A DNA stretch of 64,000 bases from Pogostemon cablin (taxonomy: Eukaryota; Streptophyta; Magnoliopsida; Lamiales; Lamiaceae): contig CM042985.1 in the NCBI GenBank assembly GCA_023678885.1, positions 31,320,465-31,384,464 of the forward strand, in the 5' to 3' direction. The position numbers and the translations under genes are program-made. This document shows, piece after piece, positions 47,879 through 58,925 of this stretch. The notes below the pieces were generated by a model, which was given only the letters and a program-made list of their open reading frames with translations, searched no databases and was not told where the DNA came from. Each line of letters starts with the position of its first letter. Position 1 is the first letter of the stretch.

Positions 47879-48050
47879 GATCAAACAAAGTGAGAAACTA
47901 AGTTTGCAAAGAAGTATATACCGTAGTCGAGCAATACCTAATAAAATTATTACACCAACACAGACATAGAAAAATAATTAAACCGGGAGGGACAGCCCCC
48001 AACAGGCGCTCATGTTTAACGTCGGAGAGTCACGACGTAATACCTCAAGC

Positions 48051-49091
48051 TCATCGGAATGGCCATGGATATCTTTCATCCTTTCCATCGTATTCTAATC
48101 GCTGTGCTTCTTCATCAATCCAATACTTATTGCAAGGGATGGCCTCGTTGGCAATCTTAAAATTTATCTTGACCTTGCCAACCACGTTAAGATCAAATTT
48201 TATCAACCTCTTCATTCTACTCCACCACTTATTCCTTCTTCCGACGAAAATTTCCAACTTCTCTTCTAGTTCCTTTCTATCCCTAAGAATATGAGAGGAA
48301 TCATAAGGTGAAACAAAGTCAACAGAAACAATATCATTAAATTCAATGCAACTTAAAGAGTTTAAAGGTTTAGAAATGCTCATTTCATTCTTCAAGTCCT
48401 TTTCGGTTGCTTCATGACTTTGCTCTTCTTTCATTTCTTCCGCAACAATTGACTCCAATTGATAGCTCAATTCAAGTGGAACCACTTGACTTAATCGAGT
48501 GGACTCCTCTTCGAGTTCTACTTGCTCAAGCGATAGCATAGGACCTTCAAATTGCATTCCAGGGTACAATGGAACAACAATATCTTCCTCAAACTCCTCT
48601 TCATCCATTCTTTCCTCTTGTTGACCTTGAGAATTTAAACTTGAAGTGATGTTCGCAAGAAGATTGTTTATGTCTCTCGTTCTTTGATCAAACTCCTGCG
48701 ATGCAACTTCCCTCTCCTGCGATTGAACTTTCATCTTTCTTTCTAGAGCTTCCAATATTCCCATGTTTTCTTCATGCTTCTTGATGGAAGTATCAAACGC
48801 ATCTTGTAATTCTTGGGAAACTCCGATCAATCCAGAATAAGTGTTCTCTTGATAAGGTTGATATAAATTTTTATTGTAAGCATAAGACCATTCATCTTCA
48901 TATCTGACTTGACTGTAGTACTGAGAATGACTTTGATTCACTAAAGAATCATAACCATAATTCCTCTCATCCATGTAATATGGAGAAGGAACCATAGCAT
49001 TATGATTTTCATAGCGTTTCAATATTTTGTCTATGCATGGAGAAGGATCCATAACATTCTGATTTCCATATCTTTTCAATATTTCGTCCAT
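48051..49091 (-). CDS. Unassigned protein of non-autonomous LTR element A (gag position)
   Basis: An intact 346-residue frame, the only long one in element A, starting about 115 bases after the primer-binding site, where gag normally lies. I recognise no gag, CCHC zinc-knuckle, protease or other known domain. The N-terminus has an imperfect repeat (DEILKRYGNQNVMDPSP, then DKILKRYENHNAMVPSP). A Tyr/Gln/Ser-rich stretch (NYGYDSLVNQSHSQYYSQ) follows. A likely coiled coil covers roughly residues 90-150, and then an acidic Glu-rich middle. The C-terminal part contains LNSLSCIEF, SSHILRDRKELEEKLE and a terminal YPWPFR. The same C-terminal blocks, in the same order, occur in the decayed ORF of element C. 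Conservation in two elements suggests selection for a role in the element life cycle, perhaps packaging; that is inference. Confidence 0.75.
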   Translation of the reverse strand: MDEILKRYGNQNVMDPSPCIDKILKRYENHNAMVPSPYYMDERNYGYDSLVNQSHSQYYSQVRYEDEWSYAYNKNLYQPYQENTYSGLIGVSQELQDAFDTSIKKHEENMGILEALERKMKVQSQEREVASQEFDQRTRDINNLLANITSSLNSQGQQEERMDEEEFEEDIVVPLYPGMQFEGPMLSLEQVELEEESTRLSQVVPLELSYQLESIVAEEMKEEQSHEATEKDLKNEMSISKPLNSLSCIEFNDIVSVDFVSPYDSSHILRDRKELEEKLEIFVGRRNKWWSRMKRLIKFDLNVVGKVKINFKIANEAIPCNKYWIDEEAQRLEYDGKDERYPWPFR

Positions 49092-49205
49092 CTCAGTACC
49101 TCAAAGATAATTTATAGTCAGAATATATCCAAATAAGAAAAATAAAAAAAGCAATAAAAAATCCTAATTAAACTAGCAATAAAAGAAAAATAAATAATTA
49201 AGCCG

Positions 49206-49223
49206 TCCCCGGCAACGGCGCCA
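49206..49223 (-). other. Primer-binding site of element A (tRNA-Asp type)
   Basis: On the minus strand TGGCGCCGTTGCCGGGGA, six bases after the 5' LTR, identical to the site of element B. Confidence 0.9.
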
Positions 49224-49229
49224 AAAACT

Positions 49230-51200
49230 TGATAGGCTTTTTCTACGCACTACAATTTAATCCCCAAGTATGAAGGATATCAATTGTAGCGGTAAGTGAC
49301 CAAGTTAAATTATCGAACCCAAGGGACAGCTAACTATTTATTTTCTAATTATACTAGCTTAATCAGAATAAGGTAACCGATTTTCAATGTTTTTGTAATG
49401 AATTAATTATCTAAATTACTGAAAATATAAATAACTAAATTAATTAAAAGGCAATAAAAATAAAAGCAAGTTTCTAATCAAGATATAACAAACAATTCTA
49501 AGGTATCAGGTATTGACCAATTAATTTGGGTTATTAAACTTACGATTGTTCATTCATGCAGTTTTACTGAAAATACACCACATATCCCTGTTATCCCACC
49601 GAATATGATTCGATTCAAAGCTAACAGTTTAATCTGGTTTAAATCCTAAGGTGCGCAAATATTACCAAGCCTTATTCCTAGATACTAATCCAGCGAACAA
49701 CAATACCTCCGGATGGTAAGTTCGACTAACAAGATATTTTCTGGAATTACTACAAGGTTCTATTCACTTCCTACTTGATTGTCTAATTGCATTGTTCCAC
49801 TAAACTAATCAAGTATTTGATTAACCAGTTCATGAAATTAAAGTGCTTATAGCGGAGCTACTCTAATCTCTAACAGATAGACAATACCAATCATGAACGC
49901 ACACAAGCTAACACAATAATCCAAGCATTATAGCGGATGTCATGAATATATTATGAAGACGTTACGAAGCAGATTAACATGTCTTAGTAAAATAAGTAAA
50001 ATCAAAAGCTCAACTGCATAAAATCCCAATCTTTGGTCTAAATCCCCAAATCAATTAAATCAATCCATCAAACCCTAGAACTGTATAGGAAATTAGCCCA
50101 TGATATTACAAGCAATCCTCATGGCTAAGCAATTCATAACAATAATCAAAGTAAAAGGAAGAAAAAGATAGGAATTATGAAACCCTAGTGTAGACGTAGT
50201 CTTTCGTTCCTTCTCCGTCTCTCCAATTGCTCGATTCTCCCTCAATCAGCACTTGGAACCCTCTTGAAAGTGGATGGATGGTGAAATCAGGTTGTCAATC
50301 TGATATGGAAGGATTGGAGGTGTGAATTGATGATGGGTTCTCTCCAATTTGTGTCTCGATCTCCCTAATTGTTTCTAGGACTGATGCAGGGCTTTTTCGC
50401 GATCGAAACTGCTTCAGAATCGCGATTTGAGGGTATATATACACTGCTGCATCGAACAGACCCCGTCTGGGCCCTGAACTGGGCCGCTCGGCATCTTGCT
50501 CGAGCCGAGCTCATGGCCGAGCGGCCTCCAAACCTACCGAGCAGCATATGGGTGAAACGGGAACGTCGTGTAGGCTCTGAGGGCACCCCACTCGGCTGAA
50601 AATTCGCAAAATGTTGGTCCTGCTCGAGCCGAGCGGCCTCCCGAGCTGCGGAGACTGTACTGCGCGACTTCACCGTTTTGAGCATAACTTCTTTATACGG
50701 ACTCCAATTTGAATGATTTTTGTGCTCACGTGTTCATCTTTTCCTTGGATTTCTATCCATATAAAGAAATATGAGAAAATCCAACATTTGAATATGTAAA
50801 AAGTCATGCAAAGTGGCTGCTCGGTACAGCATGTGCGACGTTAGCACTTTGATCATAACTTTCTCGTTTGGAATCCAATTGGGGTGTTCTTTATGTAAAA
50901 ACGACCCTCTCTTCTGTGTCTTTCCAACCATATATCATATGATCAATTTGGACTTCTATAGGAATACAGAAATTTGTGCAACATGGACTGTATTTTTCAG
51001 CATTCCTTCTCACTTTCACTCCTCATTCCAACTTTGAACTTTTGATCATGTTTTACCCTTCAAAACTCAACAAAACACCTTAGTAGCATCTTAATTATGC
51101 AAGATATGAAAACCATGCCATTCTATACAAAATCATGGCCACATTCTATCAAAAACGGTGTAATGTGAGACCTAAAATACGTGAAATTCCACTCTCAACA
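49230..51200 (-). repeat. 5' LTR of element A
   Basis: The same 1,971-bp length as the other copy. Differences seen include C/T and A/G changes near 49243, 49496, 49757, 50046, 50371 and 50657. No indels were noted. Confidence 0.93.
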
Positions 51201-52040
51201 ATATCATAATCATCTTTGTCGATTAGTAGAGGATTAATTGGGATAAAGTAGTTAAATTGAGCTTACAAGAGAGTTTGGAAAGAGAGAAGTGGTGAAAGGA
51301 CAAGAAAAGAGGGAGAAAAGATGAAAAAAAATGGAGGATGTGTGAAAAGAAAATTTGAGTGAAGCTTGTATAAAAGAAGTATAAAGGAGCTCAACTAGAA
51401 AAATGAAAAGAAAGCCATTGGGGAAAAGAGAGAGAGAAAAAAAACTCAATAGTGGAAGAAGAGGAGAAAAAGGTTCTTTAATCTGTTGGATGGATAAAAT
51501 TCTCTTCGTGATTAAGGTGAAAAAAGAAAAAAAAAGTGGGGATGAGAGTTGAGGCTACCAACCAACTTGAATTCGTCACTAATTTGAGGAAAGAGAGAGT
51601 TAGAGTTGATAATGGCTGTCAACTTAAGTTCTCTACTAATCTTGAGCTTACTTTTCCTAAATATTTTTTCTACCCAATACCAAAGAGCCTACATTACAAC
51701 CTCATATAAAGATATTTTTTATTTAATAATTAACACACATATGAGTGGTGGATAGTTTAGACTTGTGGCAAGCATATGGTAATGACATGCATTTGAATCG
51801 ATTTTTGAGAGTATACACTTCTAGCATGCACTTCCTTTGAGTGTGAGAGTAATGCAAAATCCAAAGAGAAGTAGTGAAGTCTTCACTTGCTTGTATATTT
51901 CCTAAGCTTAAATTGTTTACATTTAAATTGATGTCTTATCGCTTGTTTTGATTGAATTGAAATTGCTTTGAATGACTCAATTCTCATTGATTAATGATTC
52001 AACTCTAGGTGAATTCTCTCCTCGTTCTTTCTTTTCTTTC

Positions 52041-52079
52041 GTTGCTCAGGGACGAGCAACACTTTAAGTTTGGGGGGTT
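52041..52079 (+). promoter_or_regulatory. Hairpin plus terminal polypurine tract of element B
   Basis: GTTGCTCAGGGACGAGCAAC (52041-52060) forms a 7-bp stem, followed by TTAAGTTTGGGGGGTT (52064-52079) abutting the 3' LTR. Confidence 0.85.
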
Positions 52080-53860
52080 TGATCGGCGTAAAATTCACCT
52101 AGAATTTTGGGCTTAAATTGCATGAATTTAATTGGATTTATTTGGCTTCAATTCAATAATTAAGCATGATTTTAATGAAAATACTATTAATTGCTTAATT
52201 AGTTTGAGAAAGGTATTTTTATTTACTTTTGCAGAAAAATAATAATTTTGAGGCAAAAATATATTCTTGATAAAAAGAGGAAGATGTGGGAGAAAATGGT
52301 GCTCAATTCAGAGTTAAAACAAGCAAGAACGGAGCAAAATAAATTAGAATAGAATATTGGGCTTACTTAGACAAAATTGGGCCACTGGAGTGGGCTGATC
52401 ATGTGTATTGGGCCGCTGGGCTGAAACAACATTTGGGTTAATGGATTGATAATGCCCATTTATTAAAAAAGGGGGATTAAAGGTGCTCAACCGCTTTGAC
52501 ACGCGAACTTAGGTGTCAGATTTTGTGCTGAATAAATCAAGGAAAAATGTGGCAACCCGGATTCAAACTCAAGACCTCTCACTCAAAACCGGTTCCTATC
52601 CAGCTCTGAATTATTTTGGCTGGGCAACTTTAGTGATCGGTTCAGGTCCGATTTAAACTTAAACCCTCTTCCTGGAACTAAAAATTTCCATAAATTTTAC
52701 TCTTGTCCCACAATGGAAACTCTCTTAAAATTTCACTCACCCTTCAACTATATATACCCCTCATTTGGAAGTCTCCCACACATTCCACATCCATTAAATT
52801 GCAAAAATTGAATTATTTTTAGATTTAATTTTGTGAGGGCTTTTAAGTAAGACCTCCACCAAGTAGTGATTTCTCCCCCCTTCGGGGGAAGAATCCAAAT
52901 ATTTTTAAATATTTTTTTAGATTAGGAATTTATTGTTTTTCAAGAAGGTGGGGACACCAAGGAAAGGATAATCCTCATGGGTGTAAAAACTTCATTAAGG
53001 TGTAATCTAATCCTACTTATTATCTTTTTATTTTCTATATTTTGGTGGTTGATTGAAGGCACGATTATTGATTAAATTATGAAAGTGTCTTGATTGAATT
53101 TCCAGCTTTGATTAGATTTCATTTATGAAATTTTGCATGCTTGTAATAATATGAGATTTATGTCTTTTGGTATTAGTGTATAGTGATTAGGTTGTGTATC
53201 GTGTATCGACATGTCTTATTGTTGCTTTGCCCTTAGTCGCTTTGTATGATTATGATATGTGAGTTTTTTTCATTTATTACATGAGCGTTTAATATAAGGG
53301 GAGCCTAGCCAAGGAGTCCTTATATTTAGAACAACATAAATGGACACTAGAAAGGTTAGATCGAGAGGTCAATTAATCTAATGAGGGAAACCCAACCTTA
53401 GAGAATTCATAGTACCTAGAAAGGGAATATTACCTATGATTTAGTACCTTTTAGGGAACTAGTATGTGTAATTAGTACCTATTGGGAGGTGTTCACTTTG
53501 ATCTCGATCTTATGTGCTATTTTGGGGTCTTTGTAAGGGCCTACATCCTATTCACCATGGCTATTGGGGATAGGTAGAAATCTTGATCGCCCTTACTATG
53601 ATTTGCTTAAAAATGGAAAACAATTAAAGATATTGGATGATTGATTATATGAATGCATTATGAAAATTACCATGTCATTGAAATTCAAAAATATTGTAGT
53701 TAGATTTATTTTTCCATGCATTTTATTTTCTTTTATTTTTAAACCTCTTTTTCGATCATCCCTAACTAATCACGATGCTATACCTAAAGGCCATGAATCC
53801 TAAATTCCTTTGGGTTCGATATTTTGTTGCTTGGTCGCCCGCACTATTAATGACCAATCA
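52080..53860 (+). repeat. 3' LTR of element B
   Basis: TG...CA boundaries. It matches the 5' LTR throughout, with scattered substitutions and small indels clearly more numerous than between the LTRs of A. Confidence 0.92.
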
Positions 53861-54126
53861 TGAGTTTAAAAAATACTCAAATAAGATTTTGACATTGTTG
53901 CCAGGGGATTTTTAGCGGATTGTTTGAATGTTTTGTTAGTGTTTTAACTATTCTTACTAAAAATATTTTAACTTGTTTTGTTTCTTATATTTGCTTTGAA
54001 AATTTTTGTTCTTAGTTATTCTTCTTGATAGGTACTATTACCTTGAAAGAAGGGGAGGAAGAACAAAACCCAAAAATAGAAAGCTGAAGGAATTTTGTAG
54101 TAAACTTTGTGGAGAAAAGTATAAAG

Positions 54127-55258
54127 ATGGATGGATGGAACAATTGCATGGGAGATTACAATGGAAATCAACATGCAAGAGTTCCTCCTCCACAACAAAG
54201 AAGTTACATGAATGAGAGTTACTATGGTTATAATTATCAAATGAATCAAGTTCACTCTCAATACTACAATCAAGGAAGATATGATGAATGGCCACAAACT
54301 TACAATGGAAACTCATTCCATCCTCAATAAGGATATACTTATTCCACTTCGAATTCCACCACCAAAGTTTCATCTCCGTTCCAAAATTATGCCTTACTTG
54401 AGTTTTATAGAAGATGCACTCAAAGAAGTGATTATTTTAATCATCAAGCCGTTGTTGCCTTTCTATCTGAATTTGATCAAAGTGCTAAACCTTCCAATGA
54501 AGAAGGAAGACCTACATTGGAGGATGCATTATTAGATTTCATGGAAGAAACTAGAGCTTAAATGAAGAACAATAAAGCCAAAATGGAAGAGAAGAATGCT
54601 AAGCTTGAAGCCGAAATGAAAAAGAGGAATGCTAAGCTTGAAGTTAAAATTGATGAAATTGAGAAGAAGGTGAATGATTGGATGAACTCCCTTGAATATC
54701 AAATGAGCTAACTTGTAAGTGCTTGGAATACTCCTCAACAAATTGAAGAGGAAGATCTTATGGAGGATAAAAGGGAAGATGAAAGTAAGGTTGAAGAAGG
54801 GTTGGAGGAAGAAGAGAACTTGGTGATAAAAGAATCAAGTGAGAACATTAAAGAGCCTATTGAGGCCAAAGAAAGAGAAAAAGAAGAGCAAAGTCAAGAA
54901 ACAAATGAAGATATCTTGAAGAGTGAAATGAGCATTTCTCAACCCTTAAACTCTTTAAGTTGCAATGAATTTCTTGACATTGTTTCTATTGAATTTGTCT
55001 TACCTATTGATACCTCACATATTCTTAGAGATAAAAGAGAGTTGGAAGAAACTTTGGAAAATATTCATTGAAATGAGGAATAAGTGGTTTGCTAAAATGG
55101 GGAGAAAAATGGAATGTCATGCAAGGATATTTGGCAATTTCAAGCTCAATCTTAAGAGTGCCAACGAGGCTATCACTTGCCACAAGTACTTAAAAGATGA
55201 AGAAGCTCAAAGATTAGTATGGTGGCAATGACGACCGCTATCCATGGTCATTCCGATG
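54127..55258 (+). pseudogene. Decayed gag-position ORF of element C
   Basis: Frames at 54127-54330, 54760-55071 and 55075-55258 together resemble the 346-residue protein of element A. They show a Tyr/Gln-rich start (SYYGYNYQMNQVHSQYYNQ), a Glu/Lys-rich middle, then SEMSISQPLNSLSCNEF, SHILRDKRELEETLE, a KW..KM block, ANEAITCHKYLKDEEAQRL and a terminal YPWSFR. It is broken by a stop at 54328-54330 (TAA), stops near 54558 and 54709, a stop at 55069-55071 and a frame change near 55230. The match identifies it as the same orphan family in an older copy. Confidence 0.7.
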
Positions 55259-55537
55259 AGTTTAACAATTTTCGTCCGGCTTGAAGACTTTAAACTTAGC
55301 GCTAAATGGGAGACAACCCATTAGTTTAATTGCTTTCTTTTATTGCTTTCAATAAAGGCGATTGATTTGATTTTTGGTGTTTTGGTTTGATCTTTGTGTT
55401 TGTTGGTGTTTTGTTTAGGAATTATGATGTGCTCGGTATGGATTTGGAGCGTATTGGATTATGAGAAGAGCTACGAGGGATGCTTCAAAGGGAGTGCTCA
55501 TTCTTTGGCTCAAACTTAATTCTAGCCTAGCCAAGAA

Positions 55538-55558
55538 TTAAGTTTGGAAGGGGGGGTT
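55538..55558 (+). promoter_or_regulatory. Internal polypurine tract of element C
   Basis: TTAAGTTTGGAAGGGGGGGTT, a variant of the terminal tract. It lies about 1.35 kb before the terminal tract and about 280 bases after the ORF. Confidence 0.7.
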
Positions 55559-55559
55559 A

Positions 55560-56860
55560 ATTTGTTATATGCTCTTATATTTCTCAATTGCACAGGCGCA
55601 TATAATTTCCTTGTGTCTTATGTTTTTGTGATTTTTGTTATTTGTCTTGTGTTGTTAGTTGTTGGTTGTTTGCTTGTGTGTTGGTAATATGGATATTGAT
55701 TGTGAATGAGAACTTGTTGGTGGAATTACGATATTAGATAGAAAAATAATGATAACAAGTGCATTTTAAATTGTTCAATGAGCAAAAGATGATGTACAAG
55801 TATACTTTGGTCCTAACGAAATGAACTATGAGATTTTGACCCTAACCATACATCATCAATGGTTTAATTTCTTTGTGAGAGGACCGATCATTTGCTTAAA
55901 AACTAGAACTTGCTTGTTGACTTTTCTACGAATTATGTTGATGGACATTTGAGAAATGATAAGAGGCCATCCTTGATCTTTATAGCCTATGGCCAAACAT
56001 AATTTCCCTACCTTTCAACATTATCCATTGCTAGCTAATTTGAGCCTTATACGCCTATATTCTTTCATGAGCACATTCTTTAGCCAAAATACCACTTAAA
56101 GTTAAGAAAGAACCTTATGCATGGAGTTTAATTAGAGAAAGTGAAGTTAAGTGATGTGAAATACAAGAAGCAAGAAAAGAAAGTCATGAGAAAAAGTGTT
56201 GCAAAAAAAGAATGTAAGATGTAAAAAAGAAAAAAAAAGCATGGAATGCAAAAGAAAAAAAAATCAAGAGCTAGAATTGCATTGTTATATTCATTAGAAA
56301 AGTTCTTGAAAGAAAAAGCTCAAAAGAAGGAGTTTGTGTTAGAGCATGGAAGAAGAATGCTTAAAAAGAAAAAAAGATGGTAAGAAAGAAGGAGAAGATG
56401 TGAAATGAAAATTTATAAGGGAGACAACTCTCTCAATAGGATCTCTCCACTCTTTTAGTCATTTTAATCCTATAATTATCATTCCCTAACCAAAGAGTCT
56501 TCTATTACATCCAAATATAAGACCTCTTTGATCTTTTATGGACATTAATTGAGTTTTTAAGAGTGAGTTAACTTGCAAGCTTATGGTGAGTATTCCTTGA
56601 TCGGTTGATGAGAACATACACATCCCTCTAAAAAAAATAAGTGGAGTGATACACTATTTGTGGGATTAGGACATCAAAGTATGCTTTTGCAAGATATTTT
56701 TATTATTGAACATTTTAAAAGTAAGGTGTTTAAATATCCTATTTCCAATATTTTAATTTTGTTGATGGTTCTTTGTTTATGGTTAATATTTGCATTACTT
56801 TTGTTTGTTCAACTCTAATATCTACGCAAATTTACCCTATATTTCTTTTCTTTTCATTTC
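55560..56860. other. Non-coding 3' module of element C
   Basis: No ORF. Rich in A/G on the plus strand (56150-56420). It corresponds in position to the 1.4-kb modules of A and B, between the internal and terminal polypurine tracts. Confidence 0.6.
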
Positions 56861-56861
56861 C

Positions 56862-56900
56862 ATTGCTTGGGGACAAGCAACACTCTAAGTTTGAGGGGTT
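56862..56900 (+). promoter_or_regulatory. Hairpin plus terminal polypurine tract of element C
   Basis: ATTGCTTGGGGACAAGCAAC (56862-56881) forms a TTGCTTG/CAAGCAA stem, then CTAAGTTTGAGGGGTT (56885-56900) abuts the 3' LTR. Confidence 0.8.
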
Positions 56901-57254
56901 TGTTTAGCGTGCAATTTGATATATTTTAGAGTCATGTTCATATGATTTTTATGCATTTAAATGTTATTTTTAGTATTTTATTCCGTATTTTGTAGTGTTT
57001 TTATTTTTAGAGAAAAGTATGTGAATCATGCTAATTTTCATGTAGGAATGAGGTATTATTGAGCTTAAATCAGAAAAAGAGGAACGAGAATTAAATCGGG
57101 ATGAAACAAGCACAAAAACAGATGCAAAACTAAAAAAAGAATGCGTAGGAAGAAATGGTGCTCAATTCCAAGTTGAAACGAGTAAGAAAAGGATAATAGG
57201 AAAAACACGGGCTGAAGAAAAAACACGAGCTGAAGGAAAAACAGCCATGACTGG

Positions 57255-58925
57255 TGATGAGCGTTTTCTCAACACACAATATTAATTCCCAAGTGTTAAG
57301 GATGCTATTATAGCTTTGCGACCAAGTGATTATCGAACCCAAAGGACGTATTATTATCAATTTAATTATAATCTAACTTATTAAGACTAGGCTAGCAATA
57401 TAGTTGTGGTAAATTAAGTAACTAATAAATAAATAATTAAAATAGCAATTAAAATAAATGAACAGTAGAGAATAAACAAAACTGAATAAGTGAGAAGATA
57501 GGTAGTTCTTCGCGCCATCCAGTTTTACTTATTAACTTCCCTTCCATGTATCAATGTTCGGCTCTGTCTTGTAGAGTATGAACGCATCACTAAACCATGC
57601 AAATCTACTCTATAGACATAAGTAAATAAGTGTGTGACATGTGTGAATATCCTTAGAGCAAGAGATATAATTCACCCCCCTTTCTAGGTATTATCAGCAT
57701 CAATTATTTCTCATGCACTAAGTACTCTAACTCGATATGATCTTCCTTTATGGGTACTATAAAATTAATCTCTTTGTCCTACTCATTAACCTAAATCAGA
57801 TTCAATTAACAAGTATTTATATAAGATAGTTCTAATGAGACTTCAGAGTCTCCTCACTTAGAATCATAACATGTAATCTTACTCAGCAGTGAACGCACTC
57901 AATCAATAATCAAGATATGTATTCAGACTCTACATAATAATTAATGATGCACAAAACAACTCTGAATATGAATTAAAAAGGCATAGTCTTATATAAAATA
58001 AACCACGAGTAGTGTTGTAAGGAGTATATACACGGAAGTTCAATTAACTCATAAAATCTTCATAAATCCTAAAACTACCGAAGCGGTTCTAGCCCATGAT
58101 TGATCGAAGAACAATCATGGTGGTTGGATAGATCTTACCCATTGTCTTGAAAATTACAAGATAAATTAAGATGCGAAGTAAACCATAGATGCGGGCATCA
58201 TTGCGTCTCTCTTCGTCTTGAATCTTCACTTGGTTCTCACTTGATTCGATGAACGAATCTCTCTCCACAGCTCCGTAGATGATGGTAGGGTTTCAGATGT
58301 TGTGTTGAAGGAAGGTGGTGAATGACATCTTCTATCAGCTGCATAGGGTCTTCCTTTTATACTTGCAAGCTCTATTTATGGACCTTGGATGGGCTTTTTG
58401 AGCGAAAACACGTACTGAAGATGTAAAAATACAGATCCGAAATCTTCTCACGCATTGGTTCGACCAAGGCCAGTGGTCGAACCACTCATGGCCTGGTCGA
58501 ACTGGCCTGTAATGAATCTGCAGGTGACTGGTTCGACCTGAACCACCGGTCGAACCAGAATCTTTGTGGTCGAACCACGTTTTGCAAAACTTTAGGCTTT
58601 TGGTTCGACCACGGTTCGACCACCATGCTTGGTCGAACCACAATGTTGTGGTCGAACCACTCTAAATCAGCTTCCAGGTACCTGGTTTGACCATGGGTGC
58701 TGGTCGAACCACCCCTCATTTGGTCGAACCGGGTGCCTGAAACACCCATTTTCCAGTTCTGATCACTTCTGTCCTGTTTTCCTTCGAGAATTCTCTCAAA
58801 TGGCCTCAAACGCACATGATTCATGACTTTCTACTATATATCTCTATTTATCTCCATTTAGGATCAAATCATACATCATTATCACAAGATCGGAGCTTAA
58901 AATACGTGAATTTACACACTCATCA
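57255..58925 (-). mobile_element. Solo LTR F
   Basis: On the minus strand it begins TGATGAGTGTGTAAATTC and ends ACGCTCATCA. The duplication is ACTGG (57250-57254) versus GCTGG (58926-58930). It is 1,671 bp. The minus-strand TATA AGTATAAAAGG is near 58355, with the TGGTCGAACCA word array directly upstream (58455-58735). It is inserted in the 3' LTR of element C. Confidence 0.88.
58455..58735. repeat. Array of GGTTCGACC/GGTCGAACC words in LTR F
   Basis: About a dozen copies in both orientations, many paired head to head, located in U3 just upstream of the TATA box. Open frames across it are artefacts. Confidence 0.88.

Larger units (their letters stand above)
44469..51200 (-). mobile_element. 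LTR retrotransposon A, full length, recent
   Basis: The LTR copies 44469-46439 and 49230-51200 are both exactly 1,971 bp and differ at only about fifteen to twenty positions by eye, roughly 1%. The target duplication ATATC is perfect (44464-44468 and 51201-51205). Read on the minus strand the order is 5' LTR, primer-binding site (49206-49223), one long ORF (49091-48051), an internal polypurine tract (about 47870), 1.4 kb of non-coding DNA, the terminal polypurine tract (about 46447) and the 3' LTR. There is no protease, reverse transcriptase, RNase H or integrase. It must have moved with enzymes from another element. It lies inside element B. Confidence 0.95.
41673..53860 (+). mobile_element. 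LTR retrotransposon B, non-coding, split by element A
   Basis: 5' LTR 41673-43669 and 3' LTR 52080-53860, both beginning TGATCGGCG and ending CCAATCA. The duplication TGAGT is perfect (41668-41672 and 53861-53865). An intact tRNA-Asp-type primer-binding site, TGGCGCCGTTGCCGGGGA, is at 43672-43689. The polypurine tract is at 52064-52079. With element A removed the interior is only about 1.7 kb and has no ORF worth naming, so B resembles a large non-autonomous derivative (LARD-like). The 5' LTR is longer (1,997 versus 1,781 bp) because of two internal tandem duplications. Confidence 0.92.

Noticed and set aside
54016..54373. Minus-strand frames of 93 and 111 codons in element C
   Set aside because: They are antisense to the decayed gag-position ORF, which has a relative in element A.
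58335..58826. Several overlapping frames (65-112 codons) on both strands
   Set aside because: They arise from the self-complementary TGGTCGAACCA array in solo LTR F.
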